A DNA stretch of 64,000 nucleotides from Kappaphycus alvarezii (lineage: Eukaryota > Rhodophyta > Florideophyceae > Gigartinales > Solieriaceae), in assembly GCA_002205965.3 (NCBI GenBank), contig NADL03000570.1, forward strand, positions 105,327 to 169,326, given 5' to 3'. Under the pieces are notes generated by a model that had not been told where the DNA came from, ran no database searches, and was given only the letters and a program-made list of their open reading frames with translations. Shown here in pieces: positions 19,620 to 34,444 of the stretch. The translations under genes were made by a program, and so were the position numbers. Each line of letters begins with the position of its first letter. Position 1 is the stretch's first letter.

Positions 19620-22600
19620 TTTACATCTCATGGTCGAGGGAAGGGTAACACGTAGTCCATTGCAACTGGAATCTCAATACACGTGTCAAGGCATGAAATT
19701 CGGGAATTCTGGCGTTTTTACACACGCCATCAGAGAGAATTTCCATGACTGAACACATATCAAGAAGGTATGTAATGGAGGATAATTTTATGCCAGAAGG
19801 ACTCCGGTACTAGGTTTCCATGGACAGTAAGCCTGAAAGTTGATGTCAAATCAAGATTGCATGACTCAGTATTAATGGCATTGTATTGACTTTTGAGGTT
19901 TATTTCTCTGAATATGACAGCAACAGTCGGCAATACGAGTCCAATCTCCCTCATAGGGCTTCTTTGTACTCCAACTTACTTTTGGTTTCAGTCAAATCGA
20001 TGTGTTCGTGCAAACTCTGTACTTACATATGTGTCTCCAACAAATGCAATTTTCGGGTATGGAATAAGGTTTACAGATATCCGTAGGAATGCAAACAGAC
20101 ATTATTCCATATTATTTCTGTCAGGGTTGCAACAATTTATGCGGAGAGATCATAAATGTATGGGAAGTCTGAGGACGGAAGCCACCCCTCTATTATGGCT
20201 GTTCTATGGTCGAGTCGATGCAGAAGATATTTTGTCAATACTTCGGGACAACGATTAAGTCAGTGACTATCGGAAGATCTCAATGGAGGTCTTCTGGAAT
20301 TAAATCGGTGTTTTCTGATATATTAATTACAGTTGCAGATATTTTTAGTACAAATTATGTAATTTCTCCCGTGTTCACAGGCAAAAACGATACAGACAGA
20401 ATAGTCTTGGCGTAGGGAATAAATACGAAGTCAATGCTTGATCTTTACGAGTGAATACATCTTTGATTTGGGTTTACATCTTTGGCTCATGGATCCTAAG
20501 CAAGAGTTTGGCGGGTGCAAGAAATTTTATGCCTCAAAAAGATTTTATGCAGAACATGCAGGGCAACTAATCGAAAATTAATTCGATGTTATTGGACCCC
20601 GAAAAACTGATATTGATGATCCAGAGCATTTTGCTCCCTCATTGTCCTGTCTCACTGTAATTCACTTTTTCCCCATATTAAAAAAGCGCGAAAAAGTCAA
20701 TGGGACTCCTATTAAAGCGACGTTTCAAAACAGATGCAAAATTTGAAAATCTGACAAGAATTACGAAATTCTCTGCTATATGTCGCTAGGTGTGAGTAAT
20801 GAGGTTTGTATATTCCACTTCGAGACATGAAGTAGCTGTTTTCAAACCCATTTACGCAATGTACACTTCTTCCATAGTTATTTTATGCTTTGAATTACTT
20901 TGTAGTGGTTGTTACCTGGTCAAAGTCATATTTTTCGTAGACCAAATGAGTGAACTTGGGAAAGAGTTAATTCTTTGACTATAGCCGCCTAAATTTCTAA
21001 ATCGCGTCACTTTACCTGCCAAATTGGCATAAATACTTATATTATTATACTTTATGGGTGATCAAAAACTAAAGAACTTTCCTATATTCAAATGGGCGCC
21101 CTATGTCAAACTAATATATGAGCTGCATTAGAAATGTAGACCTCTCCAGAGAGATTTACCACCTTTATATAGATCTAATCAAGTCAGACTTATGATTTAT
21201 TTTTTCACTGCATATCTCAGGCCCATTAATCCACGGCTGACACAAGTATAGATACTTTAAAACGATCATTTGCACCAATTTGAGTGCAGTTGCTTGTCAT
21301 TTCAGCTCTAGCTCCTTGAAAATTTTGTGAAATAGATTCGAAGTCTTTTTCTGATCATCTCCACTGGTATCTCTCTCTATCATCGTCATCATAAGATCAA
21401 AAAAAAAATATAATTCATCTTCAGTCCTCATGCCAAACTCACCCACAAGAAACGGATCCATTTTACAGCAGGATATGTGTACGAACTCGGGGGGGAGAAG
21501 TATCCGTACAGTTACGTATTTCTTCATGTAGCTCATCTGGTATGCTTTTGGTAAATTTACTCAAGCTAAATGTTGATAATATCCTCCCTTTCTCATCTGT
21601 ATGCGAATCGGTTGTTTCCTGAGATTTTTTTGCGTTGATTTGAGATAAGAAGAGCACACCATCCAAAAATTAAATTATATTGATTCGGACAATTTTAACT
21701 TACGCAATATGTAATATATCTGTAGAGCTTGACTGATTTTCGGATTAGGAATTGCGCTGTAATTATTTCATATATGACAGAATTGTACTAAAAATTTATT
21801 TTCTGATGCTTTTTTGACTCTTCCTGTCTCCAAATAATGGCCTGGTTCGAGAAGGGAGCTCAAATGTATGCATTAAGTGTAAAACGCTACATTTTCCTTC
21901 AAGAGGTTCGAACCTCCTATAAACTCCGAATACAATAAATGACTACCCATGTCCCCTGTATTTTCAAATAAGCAAAAATTAACTGTTACTAAGTCTCATA
22001 ATGCTCTCTAGAGTAAGTTAATCAGTCTCCCCAGTGTATTCTTTCTCTGTATAAGCTCTCAATCTCAAACTAGATTGAATATAAAAGACGATTTTTACAT
22101 AACTTACAAATCTTCCACTGTTACTTGCTTCCCAAAAAGTAAAATAACGATGTATCGCATCCCGGTTTCATTAAACTGTTTCTACGTTAAAATTCAGTAG
22201 ACTTTACAAGTTCTTCAGAACCTCTCTCCCATCCATATAGTTTGAAAAATCAGGTAAAATGCTTTTTCACTGCAAAAAATGAAATAGAAAAGTTTTTCTT
22301 ATTTTTTTGTCAGTGCGAAAACTTCATGACTGTGATCTCAGCGTCTCTTATCGTTTTTTATGTTTAATTGGTGAGTAGATGACTGCGTCTGAATTCTAAT
22401 TTTCAACAATAGCAATTTTGATGGCAGTCTTAACGATTCGATCGTAGTCACATATCCTAAAATATTACACTCTTCATCCAATCTTGAGTTTCAACCCCGT
22501 ATTATGGCCTTGTAGAGTGTTAAAAATTGGTATGCGGAAGTCTTTTGGCTTTGCGATCATATTACATGGCCCCCCAGCTAAAGAGGAGGGTAATGTCAGT

Positions 22601-25600
22601 TCATCCGAAGCCTTAATATTTTAGTCATTCTTTTCGATTCTATTCTCCTAGTCGGATAACTACAACTATTCACTGGAGTTCCTCGGCCTTTCGCTGTAGT
22701 TTTCCTCATTTTGAAATTTTTCGTGCAGAACTCAATTACTTTTAACGCTTTGATATGGAATCACGCCCGAGTCAGTTCTTTTATTCTTTCCGAAAATTCG
22801 GTTTCGAGTATTGCTACTGGCTACTGTGCTTTGGAATAAAAAATCTTCATTCTATGTATTCATCAATTCATTACAACTAGATACGCCATAATCGGGTTAA
22901 TTCGCACATTTCGATGACTTGTGTAAACGGCGGCTTATGTGACACAGTAAAGTGACTCTATCCCTGGGAGTAATAAAACGGGGTTAACAGTGTGCAGAAG
23001 GGATGAAATTAAAATTTCGCGAATCCCATGAAATTGAAGGATTGTAATGGGCTGAGAAATGGACTTTTTTTCATCCGTACGGGTGCGCAAATGGTAAAGA
23101 GAAAAGGTTTTATATAAAATAAGTAGAAAGTGTAATTTAAAATAGTGGAAGCAACTGGTTTAATTAAGTAGGGTGACTATAGACCGAAAATAAAATTCAG
23201 TGGATGATCTGATATCACATTTACAATAGCAGACGGCGATAATGTACTGTGTTACAAAGTACTTTTGACACTGAGTACATTCAAACCAGGAAATGAACTG
23301 CAAGTGAAGTCATCAGAGCCAGAATACTATTACTTTGCTGACGCACTACAATTTGATCAGTAACGTCCTCGTTCAGAAACTAAATTATTTTGCAGTATTT
23401 TTTTTCAAGTACCCAACTAACGGGAAAATACTAGAATTTGTACTAAATTTTAGATATTATTTATGTCATTTCTTTATACATTTATTCATGGAGGAAGATG
23501 ATTGAATGCTATTTTTTGAGGAAAAATTTCGCGCCGTCCCCGTCATAGGTATATCAGCCGATTACTCTAATACCAGCAACATTTTTTGCAACTCAATATG
23601 TACAAATACATGATTTTTAGTCAAAGGAGTGACACAAGATAATTTGGCCCATCTGTGTATGGACACACGCAGGCAGCGATTTTGACTTTGCCAAAGAGTG
23701 GAGAAACAGGAATATTTGTTTGGTATGAGGGCAGTTAAAACTGCATTTATTCAATCATAGTACTTAATCTAACACGGATAGACTGAACATGACTGCTATG
23801 TCCCCAGTAATTCATATTTTGAATAGAATTCCTAAGAAACTCTTATATCTGTGCTATCTTGGTAGTTAAATGAATGAGAAGGGCAAATTGCTATATATGA
23901 ACGAAAAATATTACTTAACTTCCCAAATGAGTTACAGTTGCCAATCAATATACTAATAAACACTTGGTTACGCTTCTTTTTTGTTTGTTTGCCCCATTAT
24001 CTTACTTGAAACACGTAATTTATTTCAACTTTAATAAGTACTCCCCACTGGCATGAAAAAGTACTTATTACATAGGTTTGCCACTATCGTACATAGATTT
24101 AGGAGAAAAGCGCCTTCTAAAAGCGCCCATGCTGCGCCTCAGAGATTTAGGAAAGACTGCAATGTGAAAATCCAATGATGACCATCGCTTCCAAGACTAA
24201 CGTATATCCATCACGAACTGCCTCATCAGCAGGACGCCCTCCACCTCAATTAAAGTTTCACAAGTCATTTACTTTGAAAAAAGGTCTTGTTTGATTCTAC
24301 ACTAGGCCACTCCGTGACAAATTCCTAGACACAATTAAGAACACAAGGAACATGCACCATATCTTCGGGGGCTACCCTCGTTCCGGTGTTAGAGTCATCC
24401 CTGAAAAATTAGAAGGTTCTCCATATTTCACAAGAAGTGATGAAGCACAGCTCAGGCACTCTTATCTTTTACCCCTCCCGAGTATTCAGAATGCTTCACA
24501 AAACGCTGAAGGATTTTGTACCATACTTCGTTCAACCCGTAGTATTTCTCAATGTCAGAGGTTCTTAATAAAATTCTCTGGTGAAAAAGAAAATTACCAT
24601 GCGATGCCAGAGAAATATCTGGCTAGAGATTCATATGAGAATTTTGATTCATCAAGATAACGTCGCTTCACTACATTATACAGTAATAGAATTCGCTTTA
24701 ATCTACAATTACGTAGAATTTCTTTGTCCACAGTTCAGCTTTTCTCTTCGCTTCTGAAGAATTATTCAAGGGGCCAAATTTATTCTTCATTTCAACCTTA
24801 TTTTGTTTAAAAGGGTATACAAGGACCTTTTTTGGAACAAAAAGGGATACATGACTGCTTCAGATATAATTTTTTGGACTTAGTGGAGACATTGATTGAT
24901 TTAATAGACGTTTAGTCGGCTTTTATACATTGTCGAAAAGTTTCCGAGACTCTATGATTCGTATATGCAGCAGTGCAGTTTTTGGACTCTTCCATTCTGC
25001 TTCCAATTGCTTGAGAATGTTTTGGTGTTGTATCTGATCCATAATTTTTCTTGTTTCCAAAATTTATTCCTTTTAAGCTTCCTATCTTGTCGTTTCCTGT
25101 CAAAAACCATTGGGGCTGAGCACTAATTCTGCCTCTAGGACATTAATGTTTCTTTTGATGTACGTTTTGCGTTAATATGAGACTAAATACACACACATTA
25201 AGTTTAAAAACACATTTCATGTTCCAATTTACGATGCTTAACGTAGCGCGAAAATGGATACCTTTCGCAGTTTACAGTGTAGCCCAACCACATGCGCTTT
25301 CAGCAGCGCCTTTTTCGCGTGCCCTTTAACTTTGAGTAGATCTGGATGTAAATGTATAGATATCTGATTTTGGTCCCTCGCCAGCTTTCGTTTCGTTGAA
25401 ACGGAAGTTAATTAGATGAAAGAATGTTATAGCGAAAACATCCTCCTGGTTTTTAATTTGAATACTTAATATTAAACTTATTTTGCAATAATTTAGGTTC
25501 TTTAGACCTCCATTCCATTAGAGACTTCTTTTCATTAACCGAATATTCCAAACCTCAATAAAATGGAAGCATTACATTTGAAATATACTTGCAGAATTCA

Positions 25601-28600
25601 GTACGTGTTAGAATGGTCTCAGAATAGTCATAAAGCAAAATAATTCCACAGAAAAGAGCTCTTTTTCCATTTTTGGAACAATTCGAAGAACAACTTTGCA
25701 GCAGCCTTGAAGTTCACGATTTTCTATACGTAATGAATAATGTTTTGCGAAGATATTCAAAATTATGTGCTATTAGGTCTGGAACTTTCATTTCGTTTGA
25801 CTCATAAAACCGTACAAATTTATGTCAGTACTGGAACCTTATATGCTTTCAAAAACCAAATTACTGATCTTCAACTGAAGGTCTTGAAAAGTATACAAAT
25901 TTCGGATACTAGAACTTTTGACGCGATATCTTTCAAAATAGACTAATTCTTGGACTGGCATACATATTTTTTTCTGTATCGAAGGTCATACATAATTCAT
26001 ATTAGATCATAAATAGTATTCTACTCTATACAGGGTTTGTAGTTGTTGAAGTTTGTTCAATTTATTTCTAGTAAAGTTGCACATTTCACTGTAATATGAG
26101 ACTGAACGACACTATTTCGGCTGACAGGGCTCGCAGCTATGTTTAATCTCCATTCCATAGCCCGGCTATTTTTACCGTAATTTTTCTCGTCCGCAGCCAT
26201 ACTGCACAGGCTAATGGTAATTTCACCCTAATCGTCACTCGGAAAAAGCCCACTCAAAAATCTTCCTTTAACGAGACCTCCTGGAGAAATTCTCAACGCC
26301 TTTAATAAACCGTACAATATAATTTCAATATCGAAGATTGTCTAGGTTAGCTTTGAAGTAACTTGAATTATACCCCCTTCACCAATATCGCGCTGAAATT
26401 ATGATGCTGGAAACCGCAAATTGATTTGGAAGGTAGTTTTAGAGGTAGTGCTGTATCCTAACGAGACATATAGCATGCTTTATAGATGAGAAATTATGAA
26501 TATTCATTGTAAAAATTTTTTGCGTGATTCTTGATACAAAATGACCAAGTATGATCCATTGTGATTATGGAACTTCAAGGTTTCGCATCACGGCTTTTTT
26601 CAAAGTGGTATTTTTAGCCGGGAAGCAAGATTCAGAATAATCCCGAAAGGAATTTTTAGACTAATCCATACACGCTGTCCAGAAACTATCCAAAGTACAG
26701 TTTTGAATTCATTATACCCATTCTCTGTGTGCTGTATGTATTTGCTGCACCAGAATAGGGACACATCTGAAGAATTGATCACCCAATTTGCAAATGTCAG
26801 AAACCCTTCCTAGAATGTTTGGAAAGAGCTTTCCAGTTGAAATATTCAAAAATTTTCGTACATCTGCTTGAGATAATGGACTACAGTAAGTATTGAATAG
26901 AGTAATGTTATGTCAAACTATCAGTATCAGACCCATTTGTAAACTGAAATACAATAATTAGTAGTGAGTTAATAAATCCATCACAGTGCTAATCTTTTCT
27001 GAACAAAACTGGTCATGATTATACTTTCTTCCATGAAATCTCTCCACCATTTCATTATTGTACAATTACGTGCATTGTGCAGAATCCTGTAAAGTATAGA
27101 ATACTTTCAATGTTTTTGCAGTTGGGGCGACTCCATTAAAAGATCCCAGCCAATCAATCCTTGCAATAGGATGTTTAGAATAATTTTTTAAGATTCTGCG
27201 ATTTTCGCCATTTCCTTATCCATTCGAATTGAATACTCACAATTCACTGCAGATAACGTGAGAAAGGAAAGTACAGAAACAGAATTCGATGAAATTTCTC
27301 GCAATATAGATGTCCCAAATTCAGTCTTTGGGATGATGTCGGAATTAGTGCCCATATCATGGCCCTTCATTACCTGAGAAATAATCTCAGCATGTTTTCA
27401 ATTGATAACATAAGTTGGACCACAAAACTACATGTGATATTCTTTCCACTGGGTAAATCGCGCCATAATGATAAAAAGACTGGGTCCAACATTCTTCGAA
27501 ATCCCTTTGAACATCCAACTACACGTTCCGTTGTTATGAGAACTTTGTTGAAAGTTTTATGCTTATCTATTGTAACATATTTAATGAGAATTTTTAGATT
27601 ATACTATATTGATCGTATTTCGTGCTTTGTGCAGTTTTGAGAGACTCTTAGCTAGTCTCCATGGTATGCACGGAAAAAATTTGTCTAATATTAAAAAGTA
27701 CATTTAGACGCACATTTAAACGGGTGCCGAAATGGCATTGAAGAAAGTTCCCAATTTGACCATGCAATAGGTGATTCTTCTGGCCAATGAAAGTACAGTA
27801 AGAAAAAACTTCCCAAAAACTCAAGCTGTGCTTTCTAGGCCTAATAGTGAATTCCCATTATCAGCATTAACTTCAATCCTACTTTTTTCTTTAATTTTCA
27901 ATGACACCCAAAAAGTGTTGGAAGTAGTATTTTCAACCGATTGACAACATTATATTTAACTTTGTGTCTAGATGACATTCTTTTCTCGATTTTATCTTTG
28001 TTTCCATTTATCGCGTTGGATAGTGTCAGTCTGAGTGAACCCTAATGCATTCAAAAATTTGGAAAGAGTTTTTAAATAAAGTTGAGATGCTAGGGTTACT
28101 ACATTATTGAGCATGATTCGAAGATTTTTTTGATTCATTTGCGTTTAAAAGTTGTGTTTAATATCTTAATTCCGTTTAAAAATCCATTTCTATTTCTCTC
28201 AGTCCTTAAAAACTCTACGGTGGTAAATGTTGGTGCAGAGTCAAGTTTTGTGGATCGTAAGACTAGTAAGTCTATTTCGTGTGATCGAAAGCGACCATTC
28301 CTAACTAAATTTTCAATTCAAACGTCTATGTACTCCTTCTTGTCGCATTGAATGTTATAGAGTCTACAAGAGCAGATACATTGTGGTAAAATCTAGCTCC
28401 GAGATAAACTAACTGCACCGTGAAATTTTCTGCAGGGAGGTTGCTATTTAATCGACCTGTTTGGTATATATATAGCTTAAAATACTCTTGAAGAGTGAAT
28501 TCCATTGCAGCTGCTCAAAGGATACTTCAAAACATACAGTAATTGCATATATTCTATTTTAAAAATTAAATATCCTCAATTGCAGTAACTATTCAACTTT

Positions 28601-31600
28601 CACCTAAAGGCGTAGTATTGCTCCGCTCCATAGTTAATTTAAAAATGGGATCCAAAACAAAAAAAAGTTTGAAACAAAAGACACACTAATTACCCAATTA
28701 CTCAGTCCCGAATGCTTCCTATACTCTAATCTTCTGCTTCAATCCCTTTATGGTAGAATAAATCACAAAAACATGGGATCCATCACCTCACAATCTATCA
28801 TCTTCCAACAGCCCAGTCCAATCAGCCGAAAGCAGAACAACCTTACCCTTGTCCGCCCTTAGTAAGCGATGCAAAAAACGGACTGCGCTTGCTACTTGAA
28901 GTCGCCGTGGCCGTCAGTCTGAAATTAACAACTAAGCGACTGGGCCGGTTGAGTACTGCAATGAAGACTTAGAACTCATAACTTCGTTATATATCGTCTT
29001 AGGTTATTACACTAAATGGGTGAAAGAAAAATATAAAATGGTTTCAACTTTAGACTCTAGAAGCCTTTCTTTGAGGTCGATTTCAAAGGACAACTTCCAC
29101 CTTCGATACCTATATAATTTCAGGGTTTACATATGTAATACCCAGTTGAATCTATTCTCGCCCACGAGAAGCAACGTATAATTAATAAATATTTAGTGAG
29201 ATGGAAGGGTAATCGGGATAATGCATCCAGGATCATATCCTAAGAATTCAAAAAATCTTCCAAACAATTACAAATAAGTACTCTAGAATCGCGTTGATTC
29301 TCCTGTGTATGGGAATCTTTGTGGCACTAGACAGGATTTAAATATGTGAAGTGGTGTATCAAAGGTCTTTTAGGCTAACATGATTTCCATACATCTAGAC
29401 TCGAAGCTGCAGAAACCCCATAGAAAGAGCTTCTAGAAAGTTTGCTATTATTATAATTTCCTTACTGTTTCTTGAAAACACGTATTGTCCCTCTGTACAA
29501 TTGAGAAAATAAAGGACGAGTTACACACTGCAATACTTTTTTACTGCTTTACTAGTCGAAGGCAGCCGTGCTACTCCATACAATCTGGACGATTTTTTAT
29601 CTTACATTTTGTCGTTCATAAGCTTCTAAATACTATTTAGGAGACCTTCAGGGCCTTTTAACGCTAAATCATTTGCATTCTATACCATTCGAATCCGTGT
29701 TAATAGATAAATTGGCTATCTATAATTCTAAATAAACCTTTATTTGGAGCAATCTTCTAAATTCAGCCTTTCTTAACTCAATTTTGAACCCAAAATCAAC
29801 CAAGATGTGCTCGTCTTCGCTTCATACCCTACATAAATAATAACTGTGTTTTGTTTCAATCACACCCCACAGAAATAATTATTATTGTTTGTTTCAACTC
29901 TGCGGCCAGCAGAATCAACCATTGCGTCCTTTTTTGTTCTTTTTTTCGATGCGAGAGAAAAATAAATATTAATCATCAAAATTACCTATAAAGCTATGGT
30001 ACAGCTCTGTGGTCGGCTGTCCATATCATTTTTTAATCTAAAGTGTAATTTGAGAATAAATGGTTCTAGTTCTTGTGGCCGCTCGCTTCTATGACTAACT
30101 TGTTATCGAAATTGCTATGAAACGTAAATAATAAATATCCAACCGCTTACGACTTATTTCTGCCATTATTAATGAAAAATTATTTCAAGGAGCTGTTCGT
30201 AGACTTTTTTCTATTTTATAGACTGTAATCAGGATACACCTATTTCTATTTTCGGCAACTTTTCATATGGATATGTGTCAGAGGTTTTTGATCCTGAATA
30301 ATTACATATTTCAGGTAGAAAAATTCCAACTACATATTTCAGGTAGAAAAATTCCAACTAATGCCGTTCGTAGCCAAGAACAGAGATATTATTCATTTCT
30401 CTATGGATGACTCCCATTCGGGTATTTTCACCTCAGCATGAGCTTAGCGTATCTGATCAAGGGATCGGAACTATTACACGCCAATTTTCTCCGTCACTCA
30501 CAATCCTCCTAAACCTAGTTTTTGAAGTTAAAGGACACATGAAACAGATCTCTTGACTTTAAATAGTAACTGGTTGACTATTTTGAGAGTTAAAGAAATT
30601 TCCGTGGACAAAACATTTTCCATCCAGCCAGTTTGTGTCTATTTTCAATAGAGAGATGTAAATTTGGGGTTAATTATATGCATCTTTTCGGCTTCCAGAA
30701 TAGAAGTTTAATTATACCTACGGCTGACTCATTGACTGCTACTTATGAGATAACGAGAGTAAAAATAAAATAAGGACAGAGATAAAATTATGGAAACGAA
30801 GCGAAAGGAAATTTTCAACTTCAAAAAGCGTGCGGAACTCTCAAGAGTACATAGAAACTCTTTTATTATGCAATCGGCTCTAAATTACAAAATATTGTAT
30901 ACAAAGAGTGATAATAAGAGCAATTAGCCTTCAATTTCGCTTACACCCCCGGGATGCAACTAAAAATAACAGAAAAGACGGAAAACCCCTGAGATAGGCC
31001 GAAATAGGCTCAACCGAATCTTCAACTTGGCCAGGAAAGACAGATCTTAGGAGACTACGGTGAGGGAAAATTTAAAAATTGTTCATATGCGTAGTTCTCG
31101 ATTCTATTGTAATGGAAAAGTAAGGAAAAAGGATCGGATGACTTGATTATAAGAAAGAGATATAATGGAGGAAGTAGGTTCCGTTAGAACCTTTGCAGCG
31201 TTTCAAATATCTATCGTGGACCGAAAAAATAGGAGACCTAAGAAATGAATATTATAAAGATAACAGCAGAAAAACTGTTGCGACACATAGAAGTTTTATG
31301 TCTATTTACTTTTTGAAGCTCTGGGATAATTTTCAACAAAATTTAAATTCTTTATATTTTGAAAAAATAAAGGAAAGAACGCATCTTACATTTGCTTCTA
31401 GTTTGGACTTTTATATCGATACTGCAGGTAGTGTGGGGAATTTATTCCTCGTTTTCTTTCTTTTAGCTTTATTGGCTCTCTATTTCTCCGAAAGGTAGTG
31501 GAATTGGTTTAGATAGTCTCCTATTACTTCGCAATCCCCATAGCTACTCTAGTTTCTCAGGCTATAGATTTTCTAACGCAAGTAAATACCTCGGTCAGTT

Positions 31601-33540
31601 CTGCTATCGCGAATTTTTCGGTAATATGCAACTTTTTTGAGAGTAAGCACATAATAACTTTGAAAGCTTTCTCTAACTGAAATTTGCGTAATATGAATCT
31701 ATTTAATTACCTTACACTTCTTAATTATTGATATGATACTCATGATTGTACTTAAATTGAATTCAATAGAAGAAAAATGTTTTCAGTGCTTCAAAACGTG
31801 TCCAATGCCTCAACGGGACTTTTCAAACCATCAGGAATAAATTTAATTGGCTTTATGAATGCATTTATATCTTTTATGCGGTTATAAATTGATTTGAAGA
31901 TGTCAACGAGTGGGCAGTAATTAGCGGAAAAAGACAGGTATTTTCTACTTCAGTTAATCTGGGAAGCTTTGAAGTGAACCCCTGAGAACAATTTGGTGAG
32001 AATCGTATGAATCTCATATTTATCTGCCGTTAGTCTCCATATGTAGTTTGTGTTTTCTCCATATTAGTCTCCAGTTAGTCTTCATATGTAGTTGGCGGTA
32101 TCTACCGGATGAAATTGCTCAAGGTAGGAATCGGAGATGTACAATCGAATGATAGAACTTTTCTTTCAGCATTAATTTTTCTAAACGTTTAGTATATACG
32201 CAACAGTCTTGGGAGATTTATTTTTATGTAAGCGGCAGTAACTTGAAGTTACAAAATAAGGTAAATTAGCGGTTCCCAAATGTAAAGCTATCCTTAGAAG
32301 GATATCTTTATTTTCAGGACTTAGATTGGAAGGAAAATCTTTATTTCCTTTCAGGTCGGAAGAAGAAGAATTGAATTGATTGAGAGTCAGTATTATTATA
32401 AGAAAGTTTAAATTTCTTTCAATTTTTTATGTACTTATACTCATTCTGGATGGAAGTATTGGAAAAGGTGCAAATTATTACGGGGTGCTCTTTTTTTCTT
32501 TTGGAGGCACATTTTCCCGTATTTATTTGGACGAATCTATTTGATATCAGTGTACTGAAGATGTAACAGGTCTTTGGTAAGAAAAATCACGGGAAAAGAT
32601 ACCATGGGGATTAGGGAAACATAATTCCGCACAAAAAGAAGCTGAATATCACAACAAGAAAAAACAGTAAAATAAATTAGAGTACAAAAAGAGAGAGGAT
32701 ATTTTTTATGGGAAGCGATGGATTAGCAGACGAAAAAGTACGAAAATGGGAGATAGAGGATCTTTACGCGGAGAGAATGGGGCACTATTAGAAATATAAA
32801 CATTTTTTCTCTGTTAATTTATGAGTTTTATGGTGATCTAAATTTCTAAATAATCTGTTAAAATTCCATAAAGCTTCTGAAAAGCAGTAATAAAACTGAT
32901 TTACTCATCGCTTTTGTGTTTTATGTTGCTTAAAAATTCAATTGAAGCTATTTTTTGACCATTTATATAGTTTTATAGTTCGGCTTTTTTGCCATTGCAG
33001 TAGCAAACGGGGGCCAATTAAAATACTATTACAGACTTTTTATAGTTTTCATTGCAGCGTGTATCACTTTTCTGACCATAAATTATGAAAGTAACTCATT
33101 CCGGGTAAAATAAGAAGATAAATCTTTCCATTTGATGTGATAATTCTCCACCAGTTGAAGGCATATACAGTAGAGTGTAGATGGCGAAATGTGGCCAGAG
33201 AGCTCGTTCTGCAGGTCACATTATTTGGACAAAACTGAAATGATGTGGCCTGCATTACATTCGTTCATTCCAAAAACGTGGCAACCATGATAGATCTGGC
33301 CAATACTAAATATGGCTTCCCTCTTCGTAAGGTAAAGTACTGTTTTAGTGTGGCCCACTTTATATACTGTACAGTCACTGGGTGTACAATACTGTAGGAG
33401 AAGCCAGCCGGTCAAGCGAAAGGGTCAGTAGTTGCGCAAGACATGATAAGCTCGAATTGTAGGGCTCACAGTGAACTTCGACCAGCAACTTTGTTGTGTG
33501 CTACATGTGTCACACCTGCTAGGCTCACACTATGCCAATT
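19620..33540. other. AT-rich region without recognisable genes
   Basis: Nearly 14 kb of low-GC DNA. Open frames are short (the longest are 121 codons at 19893-20258, 102 at 24352-24660 and 101 at 31193-31498) and none looks like a known protein. There is no RT, LTR or rRNA, and no tRNA that I can fold. Small features are a perfect 28-bp tandem duplication at 30304-30359 and two copies of CATATGTAGTT within 32038-32095. Composition switches sharply at about 33540 into the GC-rich LINE-A. Confidence 0.6.
30304..30359. repeat. Perfect 28-bp tandem duplication
   Basis: Two identical adjacent units begin at 30304 and 30332 (ACATATTTCAGGTAG...). The identity implies a recent slippage or duplication in otherwise unique DNA. 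Confidence 0.9.
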
Positions 33541-33667
33541 ATTCCCGTCTGACCGACCTTTCTTTACTCAAACTCAACATTCCTTCAATTAACCACCCCT
33601 GCATCCTCATGCCCCCTTCCCCCCCGGCGCCTCCCGCGCGCCCGCCCGGCCCCCCGCCGCGCTCAGC

Positions 33668-34444
33668 ATGGATGAGTACAGTACATCCTATGACGCCGCT
33701 GCTTCACGCCTGCCCCGCCGCCGACAAACCGCCCGCACACTAGTGCCCATCACCAAGGTCGAGCTTCCGCGCGTCGACCCTGCTATTGGCGCACGTGTCA
33801 TGAGCCTCCCGCAGGCTCAAGCGCTCATTGGCCAACCGGCCAATGCATCTCCTCAGGCTCTCGCCCGCGCTCGGGAGCTCGTTGCTCTCGGCGCCTCCGC
33901 CCTCCGGCGTCTCGATCCGCGCACGGGTGATCTTGAGCCCACGCCCCCTCCCGACCCGCCGCTCGCCCACTTGGGCATCGCAACTACCCCGGATCGCTCC
34001 TTCGTGTCCTTCCAGGCTGCCCAACGGTTCCTCGAGGAGGCTGCCACCCTCGCCAACACCTCGCTGCCCCCGCACGTCGTCATCCCTCACGTTGGAAAAT
34101 GGACGTTCGTCTACTTCCCCGACGCTGCCCGCAAGGAGATGTTCTCCATCCTAGCCCACCTCCAGTGCATGTTTCCGGACCTCCAAATCACCACTTCGAC
34201 TATCGCGTCCACCGCCGCAGCCCTGGACGACTCCACTGCCCAAGGAGTCGTGACCCGCCTAGGCCGAGAGGCCACCCGCCTACATGATCCAACCCTTTGC
34301 TCATGGGTCCTCCCCTACGTCCGCACCGCCCTCGCAACAACCCTGCGTCACCACGCCCGCGACGTCATCGACACCCGTCGTGCCGCCCGAGCCCGCCCCT
34401 CACCCGCCAACCCAAAACCCCAGTCCCACCCAAGACCCCGCTAA
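33668..34444 (+). CDS. LINE-A N-terminal ORF, unknown function
   Basis: This 258-codon ORF starts MDEYSTSYDAAASRLPRRRQ. It is Ala/Pro/Arg-rich with a central folded-looking part (HVVIPHVGKWTFVYFPDAAR, MFSILAHLQCMFPDL) and a Pro-rich end. I see no zinc finger or coiled coil and do not recognise it. It could be ORF1, or the N-terminal extension of a single long ORF disrupted at 34444: the Pro-rich reading continues in another frame (34284-34679), then returns to the first frame at 34679. Its position at the 5' end of the element is the main support. Confidence 0.5.
   Translation: MDEYSTSYDAAASRLPRRRQTARTLVPITKVELPRVDPAIGARVMSLPQAQALIGQPANASPQALARARELVALGASALRRLDPRTGDLEPTPPPDPPLAHLGIATTPDRSFVSFQAAQRFLEEAATLANTSLPPHVVIPHVGKWTFVYFPDAARKEMFSILAHLQCMFPDLQITTSTIASTAAALDDSTAQGVVTRLGREATRLHDPTLCSWVLPYVRTALATTLRHHARDVIDTRRAARARPSPANPKPQSHPRPR

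Noticed and set aside
28800..28960. tRNA or structural RNA in a locally GC-richer patch
   Set aside because: I could not find a cloverleaf or A/B boxes with correct spacing.
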